From VXYL01 sp965199875 (GTDB taxonomy: Bacteria; Pseudomonadota; Gammaproteobacteria; Pseudomonadales; Azotimanducaceae), in the NCBI GenBank assembly GCA_965199875.1, contig OZ241346.1:124001-188000 (forward strand): a stretch of 64,000 nt of DNA. Direction: 5' to 3'. Shown in pieces: positions 14,886 through 22,974 of this stretch. The notes under the pieces are model-generated. The model did no database searches, was not told where the DNA came from, and saw nothing but the letters and a program-made list of their open reading frames with translations. The translations under genes were made by a program, and so were the position numbers. Within the stretch, counting starts at the first letter, position 1. Each line of letters starts with the position of its first letter.

Positions 14886-16249
14886 GGCAGCGTTCGCAGC
14901 GTTTGCAGGAGTTCTTCGAGCGGCTCGGCGCCGTGCATGTCCAGCCACAGCCGGTTGCTGGCGATGCGCCCGAGCACGGCCGGGTGGCAGCGCCGCAGCT
15001 TGGCCTCGAACGCGCGCAGCTGCCCATGCGACGGGAAGGCAATCGTCACCGCGCAGCTGTCGATGGCCTCGCCGGGCAGTGCGCCGCTGCCGAGCTGCGC
15101 TTGCGCTGGCTGCACGTCGATGCGTGCCGCGGGCACCTTGGCCAGCGCCTCGGCCACCCGATTGGCGCGCTGCTTCAACTCGGAACTCGCCAGCTGCAGC
15201 GTCGCCAGCAGCGGAATCTTGTCGGCAACGCTGGACTCGTCCTCGTAGGCCTTCAGCGTCGCGTCCAGCAAGGCCAGCGCCACCTTGTCCAGGCGCAGCG
15301 CGCGCTTCATGGGATTGGCGTTGATGGCGTCGACCAGGTCGCGCCGGCCGACGACGAGCCCCGCTTGGCTGCCGCCAAGCAGCTTGTCGCCGGAGAAGGT
15401 GACGATGTCCGCACCGGCGGCCAGCAGTTCCCGCGGCGTCGGTTCGCGCGCCAGGCCGAAGCGCCGGGTGTCCAGCAAGGCGCCGCTGCCGGCGTCGACG
15501 CACAAGGGCAGGCCATGGCGGGCGGCGATGTCGGCCAGCTCGCGCACGGAAGCGGAGCGCGTGAACCCTTCCACGCGGTAGTTGCTTGGATGCGCCTTCA
15601 GCAACAGCGCCGTGCGTTCGCCGATGGCGCGCTCGAAGTCGGCCGGATGGGTGCGGTTGGTGGTGCCGACCTCGCACAGCTGGCTGCCAGCCCGCGCCAT
15701 CACCTCCGGCAGGCGAAAGCTGCCGCCGATTTCGACGAGTTCCCCCCGCGAGACCGGAACCTGCCGATGCAGCGCCAGCGTGTTGAGCACGATCAGCACC
15801 GCCGCGGCGTTGTTGTTGACCACCGTAGCGTGTTCGGAACCGCACAGCAGACGCAGCCGGTGGGCGACGATGGCCTCGCGGTCGCCGCGTCCGCCGGCGT
15901 TCAGGTCGTACTCCAAGGCGACCGGCCGCGACGCGGCTTGCAGCGCAGTCTCGGCCAGCTCCCGGGAGAGCACGCTGCGCCCCAGGTTGCTGTGGACGAT
16001 GGTGCCGGTGAGGTTGAACACGGGAACGTAGCCGCGCCCGACCTCGCGTTCCAGCCATGCTTGCAGCGGCTCGGCGTAGCCATCGGGCTGCGCGGCCCAG
16101 CTCGGCACCGGCGCGTCCGCGGCGCGCAACTCGTCCTGCACCGCGCGCACGGCGTGCTTGACCGTCAGCAGCCCCCACGGCTCCGCCAGGGCGCGAACTG
16201 CCGGGGCGTTCAGGACGCTGTCGACGCTGGACAGATGGCGACGCGGCAT
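14882..16249 (-). CDS. selA: L-seryl-tRNA(Sec) selenium transferase SelA
   Basis: 455-aa PLP enzyme that converts Ser-tRNA(Sec) to Sec-tRNA(Sec) using selenophosphate. Family signatures are VFNLTGTIVHSNLGRS, NNNAAAVLI, EVGTTNRTH and VTFSGDKLLGGSQAG; the PLP-binding lysine is Lys289. Length is as in E. coli (463 aa). ATG 16249 gives MPRRHLSSVD, the usual start region. It is the first gene of the leftward selA-selB-selC cluster and overlaps selB by four bases. selD (selenophosphate synthase) is not in the window. The 150-base gap to the divergent dehydrogenase at 16400 should hold the promoter. Confidence 0.95.
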   Translation of the reverse strand: MPRRHLSSVDSVLNAPAVRALAEPWGLLTVKHAVRAVQDELRAADAPVPSWAAQPDGYAEPLQAWLEREVGRGYVPVFNLTGTIVHSNLGRSVLSRELAETALQAASRPVALEYDLNAGGRGDREAIVAHRLRLLCGSEHATVVNNNAAAVLIVLNTLALHRQVPVSRGELVEIGGSFRLPEVMARAGSQLCEVGTTNRTHPADFERAIGERTALLLKAHPSNYRVEGFTRSASVRELADIAARHGLPLCVDAGSGALLDTRRFGLAREPTPRELLAAGADIVTFSGDKLLGGSQAGLVVGRRDLVDAINANPMKRALRLDKVALALLDATLKAYEDESSVADKIPLLATLQLASSELKQRANRVAEALAKVPAARIDVQPAQAQLGSGALPGEAIDSCAVTIAFPSHGQLRAFEAKLRRCHPAVLGRIASNRLWLDMHGAEPLEELLQTLRTLP

Positions 16250-16399
16250 GGTTTCGAGACTACCACGCGCTGGGGGAGCGAGTCGGGAGCGGCAGCGACG
16301 AACACGTGGCAAACGCCGACGAGCAAAGTGTTCGGCGACGATGCACGGCGAACGGGCGGGTGATAAGGTGCGCGGGTTTGTTCGACAGCGAGGCGCTCG

Positions 16400-17296
16400 A
16401 TGACCGAGAGCAGGGCAGTGGCGTTCGTTGGCCTCGGCGTCATGGGCTATCCCATGGCTGGCCATCTGGCCGCGGCGGGGCACCGCGTGCGCGTCTACAA
16501 CCGCACCGCGGAACGCGCCGAAGCGTGGCTTCGGGAGCACTCGGGCAGCCGCGCGGAAACGCCAAGGGAAGCCGCCGAAGGCGCCGAGTTCGTCTTCATG
16601 TGCGTTGGCAACGATCAGGACGTGCAGAGCGTCGGCTTGGGCGACCGCGGCGTCTTCGCCGGCGCTGGCAAAGCCGCCGTCGTGGTCGATCACACCACGG
16701 CCTCGGCGAAGCTCGCCCGGCAACTGGCCACGGTCGCCTCCGAGCGCGGCGTCGGCTTTCTTGATGCGCCGGTGAGCGGCGGCCAGGCGGGTGCCGAGAA
16801 CGGCCAGCTGACGATCATGGTCGGCGGCGATCCGGCCACCTTCGAGCGAACGCGTCCGATCATCGACTGCTACGCCAAGGCGGTGCGGCTGATGGGCGGC
16901 GCCGGCAGCGGCCAGCTCACCAAGATGGTGAACCAGGTATGCATCGCCGGCGTTCTGCAAGGGCTTGCCGAGGGCCTGCATTTCGCCGAGAAGGCTGGCC
17001 TGGACGTGGATGCGGTGGTCGAGGTCATCTCCAAGGGGGCGGCGCAGTCCTGGCAGATGGACAACCGCGCCGCCAGCATGGCGCGGCGCCAATTCGACTT
17101 CGGCTTCGCCGTCAACTGGATGCGCAAGGACCTCGACATGACCTTGGCCGCCGCCCGCCAGCTGGATGCCCGCATGCCCTTGGCGGCGCTGGTGGACCAG
17201 TTCTACGCCGACGTCCAGGCGATGGGCGGCGGACGCTGGGACACTTCCAGCCTGATCGAGCGCCTGCGCCGAGTCGAATCGGCCGGCGAGGCGTAG
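16400..17296 (+). CDS. 3-hydroxyisobutyrate dehydrogenase-family NAD(P)-dependent oxidoreductase
   Basis: 298-aa beta-hydroxyacid dehydrogenase. The Rossmann motif is VAFVGLGVMGYPMAGHLA. The substrate-binding signature is LDAPVSGGQAGAENGQLTIM, and the catalytic lysine lies in GQLTKMVNQVCIAG (KxxNN-like). The family oxidises 3-hydroxyisobutyrate, tartronate semialdehyde or related acids. Sequence alone does not settle which. ATG 16400 is preceded by GAGGCG. The gene ends four bases before the kinase gene, suggesting co-expression, although no functional link is obvious. Confidence 0.85.
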   Translation: MTESRAVAFVGLGVMGYPMAGHLAAAGHRVRVYNRTAERAEAWLREHSGSRAETPREAAEGAEFVFMCVGNDQDVQSVGLGDRGVFAGAGKAAVVVDHTTASAKLARQLATVASERGVGFLDAPVSGGQAGAENGQLTIMVGGDPATFERTRPIIDCYAKAVRLMGGAGSGQLTKMVNQVCIAGVLQGLAEGLHFAEKAGLDVDAVVEVISKGAAQSWQMDNRAASMARRQFDFGFAVNWMRKDLDMTLAAARQLDARMPLAALVDQFYADVQAMGGGRWDTSSLIERLRRVESAGEA

Positions 17297-17300
17297 CCCG

Positions 17301-18242
17301 ATGCCACGCTTCGCCGCCACGCCCGAGGACGACTACCCCGTCGTCTATCTGGCCGACACCGACAAGCCGCTGCCCAAGCGCATCGATCCGAACACCCGCT
17401 ACGCCTACTTCAAGACCATCGCCCGGGGCGGCCGGTCCATCATCCAGTCCTGCAAGGACCTGCATCTGATGCGCGTCGTCTGCTACAAGAGCCTGAAGCC
17501 GGAGTTCGCCGACGACGCGGTTGAACAGCGCCGCTTCGTGCGCGAAGCCAGGGTCTCGGCGATGCTGCAACATCCGAACACCGTGCCCACCTACGAGATC
17601 GGCAGGGACGGCAACGGCCATCCGTACTTCACCATGAAGCTGGTCCACGGCTACACCCTGCGCGAGATTCTCGACTACCGCGAGCGCTACGACCTGACGC
17701 GCCTGGTCGAGGTGATCGTCCAGGTCGCCCATGCCCTCGACTACGCCCACGGCCACGGCGTCGCGCACCGGGACATCAAGCCGGAGAACGTCCTGGTCGG
17801 CCCCTTCGGCGAAGTCCTGGTGCTGGACTGGGGCTTGGCGAAGGTCTGGCAGTCGAGCGGCGCCGGCATCGACAAGGAGCCGAGCCGGGTAGTGGTCGAA
17901 GACCCAACGCTCACCAGCGAGGGCAAGATACAGGGCACCGTGTCGTACATGTCGCCGGAGCAGATCCGCGACGATCCGGCCATCGACCAGCGCACCGACA
18001 TCTACAGCCTGGGCGCCGTGCTGTACGAAGTGCTGGCCGGCCGGCCGCCGGTGACCGGAGAGACCATCGACGAGATCCTCGAACAGACGCTGGAGGCGAA
18101 GATCGTGCCGCCGTCGGACCACGCCAGCGCCGCCGTGCCGCCGCGACTGGACGCCATCGCCATGGCCTGCCTGCATCAAGATCCCGGCGAGCGCTACCAG
18201 ACCGCCGAGACGCTGATCCGCGAGCTGCAGGAGGACTGGTAG
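17301..18242 (+). CDS. Serine/threonine protein kinase (Hanks type), no transmembrane segment
   Basis: 313-aa protein that is essentially one kinase domain. Visible are VCYKSLKPE (VAIK-type lysine), the catalytic loop HRDIKPENV, VLDWGLAKV in place of DFG, the activation segment ending YMSPEQ, and DIYSLGAVLYEVLAGRPP (subdomain IX). The usual glycine loop GxGxxG is degenerate (IARGGRSIIQ). There is no transmembrane helix or PASTA/sensor domain, so the protein is cytoplasmic and depends on another partner for signals. HRD, Asn and DWG are present, so activity is likely. Substrate unknown. Confidence 0.88.
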   Translation: MPRFAATPEDDYPVVYLADTDKPLPKRIDPNTRYAYFKTIARGGRSIIQSCKDLHLMRVVCYKSLKPEFADDAVEQRRFVREARVSAMLQHPNTVPTYEIGRDGNGHPYFTMKLVHGYTLREILDYRERYDLTRLVEVIVQVAHALDYAHGHGVAHRDIKPENVLVGPFGEVLVLDWGLAKVWQSSGAGIDKEPSRVVVEDPTLTSEGKIQGTVSYMSPEQIRDDPAIDQRTDIYSLGAVLYEVLAGRPPVTGETIDEILEQTLEAKIVPPSDHASAAVPPRLDAIAMACLHQDPGERYQTAETLIRELQEDW

Positions 18243-18313
18243 CCAACTCGTTGCCGCGCAGCCCTCACTGGCTGTCTCGTGCGGCACCGGTGCGCGAGTG
18301 CGCCGGGGCGCTG

Positions 18314-19825
18314 CTAGCCGTCCACTGCCGCCGGCACTTCCGCGCCGAGTTTCTCAAGCGCCCGATTGGCGCGCTGCCGCCAGGCTTCGTCCGGGTGCCA
18401 GTTGGCGGTCTTGTTCAGATGCGCCCGGGCGCGCGCCACGTCGCCGCCCAACCGATGCGCCTCGCCCAGGTAGTAGTTGATGCGCGGCGACCACGGAGCG
18501 CGAAAGTGCGCCGCCAGGAGGTATTCCAACGCCTCCTCCGGCTGCCCCGCCAGCAAGTACAGGAGCCCCAGCCCGTAGGCGGCGTCGGCGCGATGGCTGG
18601 CGGCCGCCAAGGCGCGATGGTACGCCGTCGCCGCGGCGCCGAGTTGCTGCGGACATTGCTCCGTCGGCCTCAGCTCGCACAGCGCCGTGTGAAGCTGGCC
18701 GATGCGCACGTTGACGGCCGGATCGTCGGGTGCGATGGCGGCGGCCGCGTTGGCGTCTTCCAGGCCCCGTTCCGCACTGGCGGCAATCCGCGAACGGCCA
18801 AGCAGAGCGCCGATGTGCCGAGGGTCGCGTTGCAGGATGGCGTCGTAGTGGACGGCGGCCTTGTCGGGATGGTGCGGATAGACGGCCTGCGCCAGCACGT
18901 AGCGCGACTCGCTGTCGTTCAGGCAGTCGCGCTTGTACTTGGGCGCCTCGTAGTCTTCCATCTTGAAGCGATGCACCTTGGCCGGTTCGTCGCCGCTCGA
19001 GTCGTAGTAGGCGCGCATCAGCGGATGCAGCTGCGCCGGCGCCACGCCAAGCGCCTGCTCGATCGCCTGCAAGGAGGTCGCGCCGGCATCGACGGCTTCG
19101 AGCATGGCGCCGATGTCCTCGGCGTAGCGGCTGCCGTCCGCGCGGGCAGCGTGATGCAGAAAGCGAACCAGCCCCCAGGCGAGGGTGTAGACGTCCGACA
19201 GATCGTGGCGCTGCCAGTCCAGCCGGAACCGCTCGCCGAGCACTTGCTGGATCGGCAGTTCCGGCTGCTTGACCAGATACCGCAGCAGCGCATGCGGGCC
19301 GCGCCCAAGGGTGACGAAGCCTTCGGCGTCGATGCTCAAGCTGGCCAGGTAGGACGCCAGGCCCTCTTCGTACCAGATCGGCAGATTCAGCATGGTGCGG
19401 CTGCGCAGCAGGAAGTGGGTGTATTCGTGGTACGCGAAGGCGTGCAGATGGCGGCCGTTGTGGTCCGGCCCGAAGGCCAGCAGGCTCTGCTCCAGGGCTG
19501 GCCGCATGAAGCCGACGATGTGCGGGAACTCGAACAGCGCGGCGAAGTCCTGGGAGCGCTTGAACACCAGCAGCCTGGGCGCCGCCGGCGGATTCAACGG
19601 CCGGCCGGGCAGCACGGCGTACGCGGCGGCGCGAAATCGGTCCAGCGACAGCAGCAGGGCGACGGACTTGCGCTCGCCGAGGTCGGTCACCAGGTCGAAG
19701 TGGTCGCTGCTGAGACGGCACCACTGGCGGCTTTCGACCCCGGCATGGGCGAGCAGGGGCGTCAGCGCCAGGGCGAGGCAGCCCGCCGTCCGCCGCCAAA
19801 GCCGTGCCGCGGGTTTGCGCGTCAC
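18314..19825 (-). CDS. Exported HExxH peptidase-like (DUF1570-type) protein with TPR repeats
   Basis: 503 aa. The N-terminus has a signal peptide (RRTAGCLALALTPLLAHAG). Residues about 25-260 contain FAYHEYTHFLL, an HExxH zinc motif, followed by PIWYEEGLASYLA with the third-ligand Glu, as in gluzincin/DUF1570 proteins. The C-terminal half (about 300-490) consists of TPR-like helical repeats (ADAAYGLGLLYLLAGQPEEALEYL). The start is a GTG overlapping the ugd stop (GTGA), so the gene is translated with ugd. A periplasmic protease or assembly factor for a polysaccharide or glycoprotein is an inference from that coupling. Confidence 0.75.
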   Translation of the reverse strand: MTRKPAARLWRRTAGCLALALTPLLAHAGVESRQWCRLSSDHFDLVTDLGERKSVALLLSLDRFRAAAYAVLPGRPLNPPAAPRLLVFKRSQDFAALFEFPHIVGFMRPALEQSLLAFGPDHNGRHLHAFAYHEYTHFLLRSRTMLNLPIWYEEGLASYLASLSIDAEGFVTLGRGPHALLRYLVKQPELPIQQVLGERFRLDWQRHDLSDVYTLAWGLVRFLHHAARADGSRYAEDIGAMLEAVDAGATSLQAIEQALGVAPAQLHPLMRAYYDSSGDEPAKVHRFKMEDYEAPKYKRDCLNDSESRYVLAQAVYPHHPDKAAVHYDAILQRDPRHIGALLGRSRIAASAERGLEDANAAAAIAPDDPAVNVRIGQLHTALCELRPTEQCPQQLGAAATAYHRALAAASHRADAAYGLGLLYLLAGQPEEALEYLLAAHFRAPWSPRINYYLGEAHRLGGDVARARAHLNKTANWHPDEAWRQRANRALEKLGAEVPAAVDG

Positions 19826-21159
19826 GACGGGCGCACTCCGCCGCGCCCAATGGCGAGGTGCGTGAAACCCATCTCGGCAAGCCAAGCCGGGTCGTAGAGA
19901 TTGCGTCCGTCGGCGATTACCGGCGTCTTCAGCGCCGCCTTGACGACGGCGAAGTCGGGGCTGCGGAACTCGTTCCACTCGGTGGCCACCAGCAACGCGT
20001 CGGCGCCGACCGGGACGTCGTCGCGCCGGCCGCACAGTACCAGGTCCTCGCGCCGACCGTACAGCTGCCGGGCCGAATCCAACGCTTGTGGGTCGTAGGC
20101 GCGCACGGTGGCGCCGGCCTGCCATGCGGCTTCCATGATCGCGCAGCTGGGCGCTTCGCGCATGTCGTTGGTATTCGGCTTGAAAGACAGCCCCCACAGG
20201 CCGATGACGCGGCCTTCGAGACTGCCGCCGAAGTGCCGCGTCAGCTTTTCGATCAGCACCCGCTTCTGCCGCTCGTTCACCGCTTCCACGCCGCGCACGA
20301 TGGACGTGTCGCAGTCGACGTCCGAGGCCATGCGCAGCAGGGCGCGCACGTCCTTCGGGAAGCACGAACCGCCATAGCCGCAGCCGGGGTAGATGTACTG
20401 GTAGCCGATGCGCGGATCGGCGCCGATGCCTTGCCGCACCGCCTCGATGTCGACGCCCAGGCGGTCGGCCAGGTTGGAGAACTCGTTCATCAGGCTGATC
20501 CTGGTCGCCAGCATCACGTTCGCCGCGTACTTGGTCAGTTCCGCCGAGCGCATGTCCATGTGCAGCACCTTGTCGTGGTTGCGGTTGAAAGGCGCGTACA
20601 GGCGCTCGAGCAGGGCAGCCGCGTCGCCGTCGTCGCAGCCGACGATGATGCGATCCGGCTTCATGAAGTCCGCCACCGCCGCGCCTTCCTTCAGGAACTC
20701 GGGGTTCACTGCCACGGCCACGTCGAACGCGACGCCGCGGCGTTCCAGCCCCTCGGCGATGGCCGCATGCACCCGTTCGCCGGTGCCCACCGGCACCGTC
20801 GACTTCACCGCCACCACCACCGAACCGCCGACGCACTCGCCGATGGCGTTGGCAACGTCCATCACGTGGCGCAAGTCCGCCGACCCGTCTTCGCCGGAAG
20901 GGGTGCCGACGGCGATGAAGATCACCTCGCTGTCGCCGATGCCGCGTTCCGCGTTCGAGGTGAAGGTCAGTCGCCCGGCTTGCCGGTTGCCGCGCGTCAG
21001 CTCGGGCAGGCCCGGCTCGTAGATCGGCACTTCGTCGCGTTCGAGGGCGGACACCCTGGCTTCGTCCACGTCGACGCAGGCGACCTGGTTGCCCATCTCG
21101 GCAAAGCATGCGCCAGTCACCAAGCCTACATAGCCAGCGCCGAAAACGGTGATGTTCAT
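19822..21159 (-). CDS. ugd: UDP-glucose 6-dehydrogenase
   Basis: 445-aa NAD-dependent enzyme oxidising UDP-glucose to UDP-glucuronate. The N-terminal NAD motif is ITVFGAGYVGLVTGACFAE. The catalytic loop YGGSCFPKD has the nucleophile at Cys266. The C-terminal UDP-binding part starts VIGLWGLSFKPNTNDMREAP. Length matches the family. ATG 21159 precedes the NAD motif directly. It is followed with a 4-base overlap by an exported HExxH/TPR protein. UDP-glucuronate usually feeds capsule or lipopolysaccharide synthesis, but no glycosyltransferases are nearby. GDP-mannose dehydrogenase is a close relative, but the SCFPKD context fits Ugd better. Confidence 0.9.
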   Translation of the reverse strand: MNITVFGAGYVGLVTGACFAEMGNQVACVDVDEARVSALERDEVPIYEPGLPELTRGNRQAGRLTFTSNAERGIGDSEVIFIAVGTPSGEDGSADLRHVMDVANAIGECVGGSVVVAVKSTVPVGTGERVHAAIAEGLERRGVAFDVAVAVNPEFLKEGAAVADFMKPDRIIVGCDDGDAAALLERLYAPFNRNHDKVLHMDMRSAELTKYAANVMLATRISLMNEFSNLADRLGVDIEAVRQGIGADPRIGYQYIYPGCGYGGSCFPKDVRALLRMASDVDCDTSIVRGVEAVNERQKRVLIEKLTRHFGGSLEGRVIGLWGLSFKPNTNDMREAPSCAIMEAAWQAGATVRAYDPQALDSARQLYGRREDLVLCGRRDDVPVGADALLVATEWNEFRSPDFAVVKAALKTPVIADGRNLYDPAWLAEMGFTHLAIGRGGVRPS

Positions 21160-21256
21160 GCGCTTGAGGCCGCACCCGCAAGGCTTGTCGTGCAACCATT
21201 CTACCGAAGTCTGGCCGTCAGACAGCGGAGCGTCGGCCGTGCGGCGGACCAAGCCC

Positions 21257-21466
21257 TCACCCGGCCGGCAGCCGGATTTCGATAGCCTCCGCCGGCCGGC
21301 CGTCTTCTTCTATGTTCTCTGCGAGTACACGCAACGCCAGCACCTCGACCTGTGCAATGGCTTCCTCGCGCGTGCTGCCGTACACCATCACTCCGGGAAG
21401 TTCCGGCACCTCCGCGATTACGCGGCCGTCCACCTCGCGTTCCGTCTCTACGGTGAGTTGCTTCAT
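21257..21466 (-). CDS. HicB-like antitoxin domain protein, no HicA partner
   Basis: 69-aa protein of the HicB/UPF0150 type. The partial RNase-H-like fold reads REVDGRVIAEVPELPGVMVYGSTREEAIAQVEVLAL, ending IEIRLPAG. There is no C-terminal DNA-binding domain. A strong GAGGAGG ribosome site precedes ATG 21466. HicA toxins are small dsRBD-like proteins coded next to HicB, and none is found on either side. It may be an orphan antitoxin or a stand-alone regulator. Confidence 0.75.
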   Translation of the reverse strand: MKQLTVETEREVDGRVIAEVPELPGVMVYGSTREEAIAQVEVLALRVLAENIEEDGRPAEAIEIRLPAG

Positions 21467-21621
21467 CGCTTGCGCCTCCTCGGTACCGGAGCGATAGTCC
21501 GTGCAGCCCGACGTATGGTGAACGGTAGCACTTCGTAACTTGGCGGTCTTGGCGGCCGGGATGCTTGCGGTGTTGGCGCCAAGCCGCCAAAATCCCGACT
21601 TTCCCGCCGGCGCCGAACCCC

Positions 21622-22974
21622 TTGCCCAAGTACGACTACGACTTGTTCGTCATCGGCGCCGGATCCGGGGGCGTGCGCGCCGCGCGAATGTCGGCGGGCT
21701 TCGGTGCGCGGGTTGCGGTGGCCGAGGAGCGCTACCTGGGCGGCACCTGCGTCAACGTCGGCTGCGTGCCGAAGAAGCTCTTCGTCTACGGTTCCCACTT
21801 CGCCGAAGACTTCGAGGACGCCGCCGGCTACGGCTGGCGCCGCAACGGCGCGACCTTCGACTGGACCGTTCTGCGCGACAACAAGAGCCGCGAGATCGAA
21901 CGTCTGAACGGCGTCTACCGCAGTCTGCTGGAAAACGCCGGCGTCGACGTATTCGACGCCCGGGCGACGCTGCAAGACGCTCACGCCGTGGGCGTTGGCG
22001 GCGCCACGGTCACGGCCAGCAACATCCTGATCGCCAGCGGCAGCTGGCCGGTCGCGCCGACGTTCCCGGGCGCGGAGCATGTCGTCAGCTCGAACGAGCT
22101 GTTCCACCTGCCGGAGTTTCCGCGGCGGGTGGCGATTCTCGGCGGCGGCTACATCGCCGTCGAGTTCGCGGGGATCTTCGCCGGTCTTGGCGCCCGTACC
22201 ACGCTGGCCTACCGCGGCGATCTGTTCCTGCGCGGCTTCGACGAGGGCATCCGTCGATTCGTGCTCGAAGAAATGCGCGCCAAGGGCGTGGATGTGCGCC
22301 TGGGCACCCAGGCGCAAGCAGTGGAGCAGCTTGGCGACGGCCTGCGCTGCCGCTTCGACGACGGCGCCAGCGTCGATGCGGACTTGATTCTGGCCGCCAT
22401 CGGCCGCCGTCCGGCCAGCGCCGGCATGGGCCTCGAGGAAGCCGGCGTGGCCATTGCCGAGGGCGGCGCCATTCCGGTGAACGACGACTACCGCACCAGC
22501 GTGCCGCACATCTATGCCATCGGCGACGTCATCGACCGCGTGCAGCTGACGCCGGTGGCGATTGCCGAAGGCATGTGCGTGGCGCATGGACTGTTCGCCG
22601 GCGAAGAGCGCCGCGTCGACTACCGGAACGTGCCCACCGCCATCTTCTGCCAGCCGAACATCGGCTGCGTCGGGCCGACCGAAGAGGAAGCCAGGCAGCG
22701 CTTCCCCAACCTCGCCGTCTACGAATCCGTCTTCAAGCCGCTGAAGCACACGCTGTCCGGGCGCTCCGAGCGAACGCTGATGAAGCTCCTGGTCGACGGC
22801 GACGACGATCGAGTGGTGGCGGCGCACATGTGCGGCCCGGAAGCCGGCGAGATCATCCAAGGCCTGGGCGTGGCGGTGACCGCCGGCGCCACCAAGGCGC
22901 ACTTCGACGCCACCATCGGCATCCACCCCAGCTCCGCCGAGGAGTTCGTCACCATGCGAGAGAGAACACGATGA
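21622..22974 (+). CDS. gorA: Glutathione-disulfide reductase
   Basis: 450-aa FAD/NADPH enzyme that regenerates reduced glutathione. N-terminal FAD motif YDLFVIGAGSGGVRAARM, redox-active GGTCVNVGCVPKK, NADPH-binding GGGYIAVEFAGI, FAD-contacting YAIGDV, and C-terminal HPSSAEEF with the catalytic His. The chosen start is TTG at 21622 (then PKYDYDLF), which reproduces the usual N-terminus and length. The frame also allows a TTG at 21565, and neither has a clear ribosome site. The stop overlaps the phosphatase start (ATGA). The GSH-type Arg pattern after the NADPH motif is not fully checked, but the active-site sequence is that of Gor. Confidence 0.92.
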   Translation: MPKYDYDLFVIGAGSGGVRAARMSAGFGARVAVAEERYLGGTCVNVGCVPKKLFVYGSHFAEDFEDAAGYGWRRNGATFDWTVLRDNKSREIERLNGVYRSLLENAGVDVFDARATLQDAHAVGVGGATVTASNILIASGSWPVAPTFPGAEHVVSSNELFHLPEFPRRVAILGGGYIAVEFAGIFAGLGARTTLAYRGDLFLRGFDEGIRRFVLEEMRAKGVDVRLGTQAQAVEQLGDGLRCRFDDGASVDADLILAAIGRRPASAGMGLEEAGVAIAEGGAIPVNDDYRTSVPHIYAIGDVIDRVQLTPVAIAEGMCVAHGLFAGEERRVDYRNVPTAIFCQPNIGCVGPTEEEARQRFPNLAVYESVFKPLKHTLSGRSERTLMKLLVDGDDDRVVAAHMCGPEAGEIIQGLGVAVTAGATKAHFDATIGIHPSSAEEFVTMRERTR

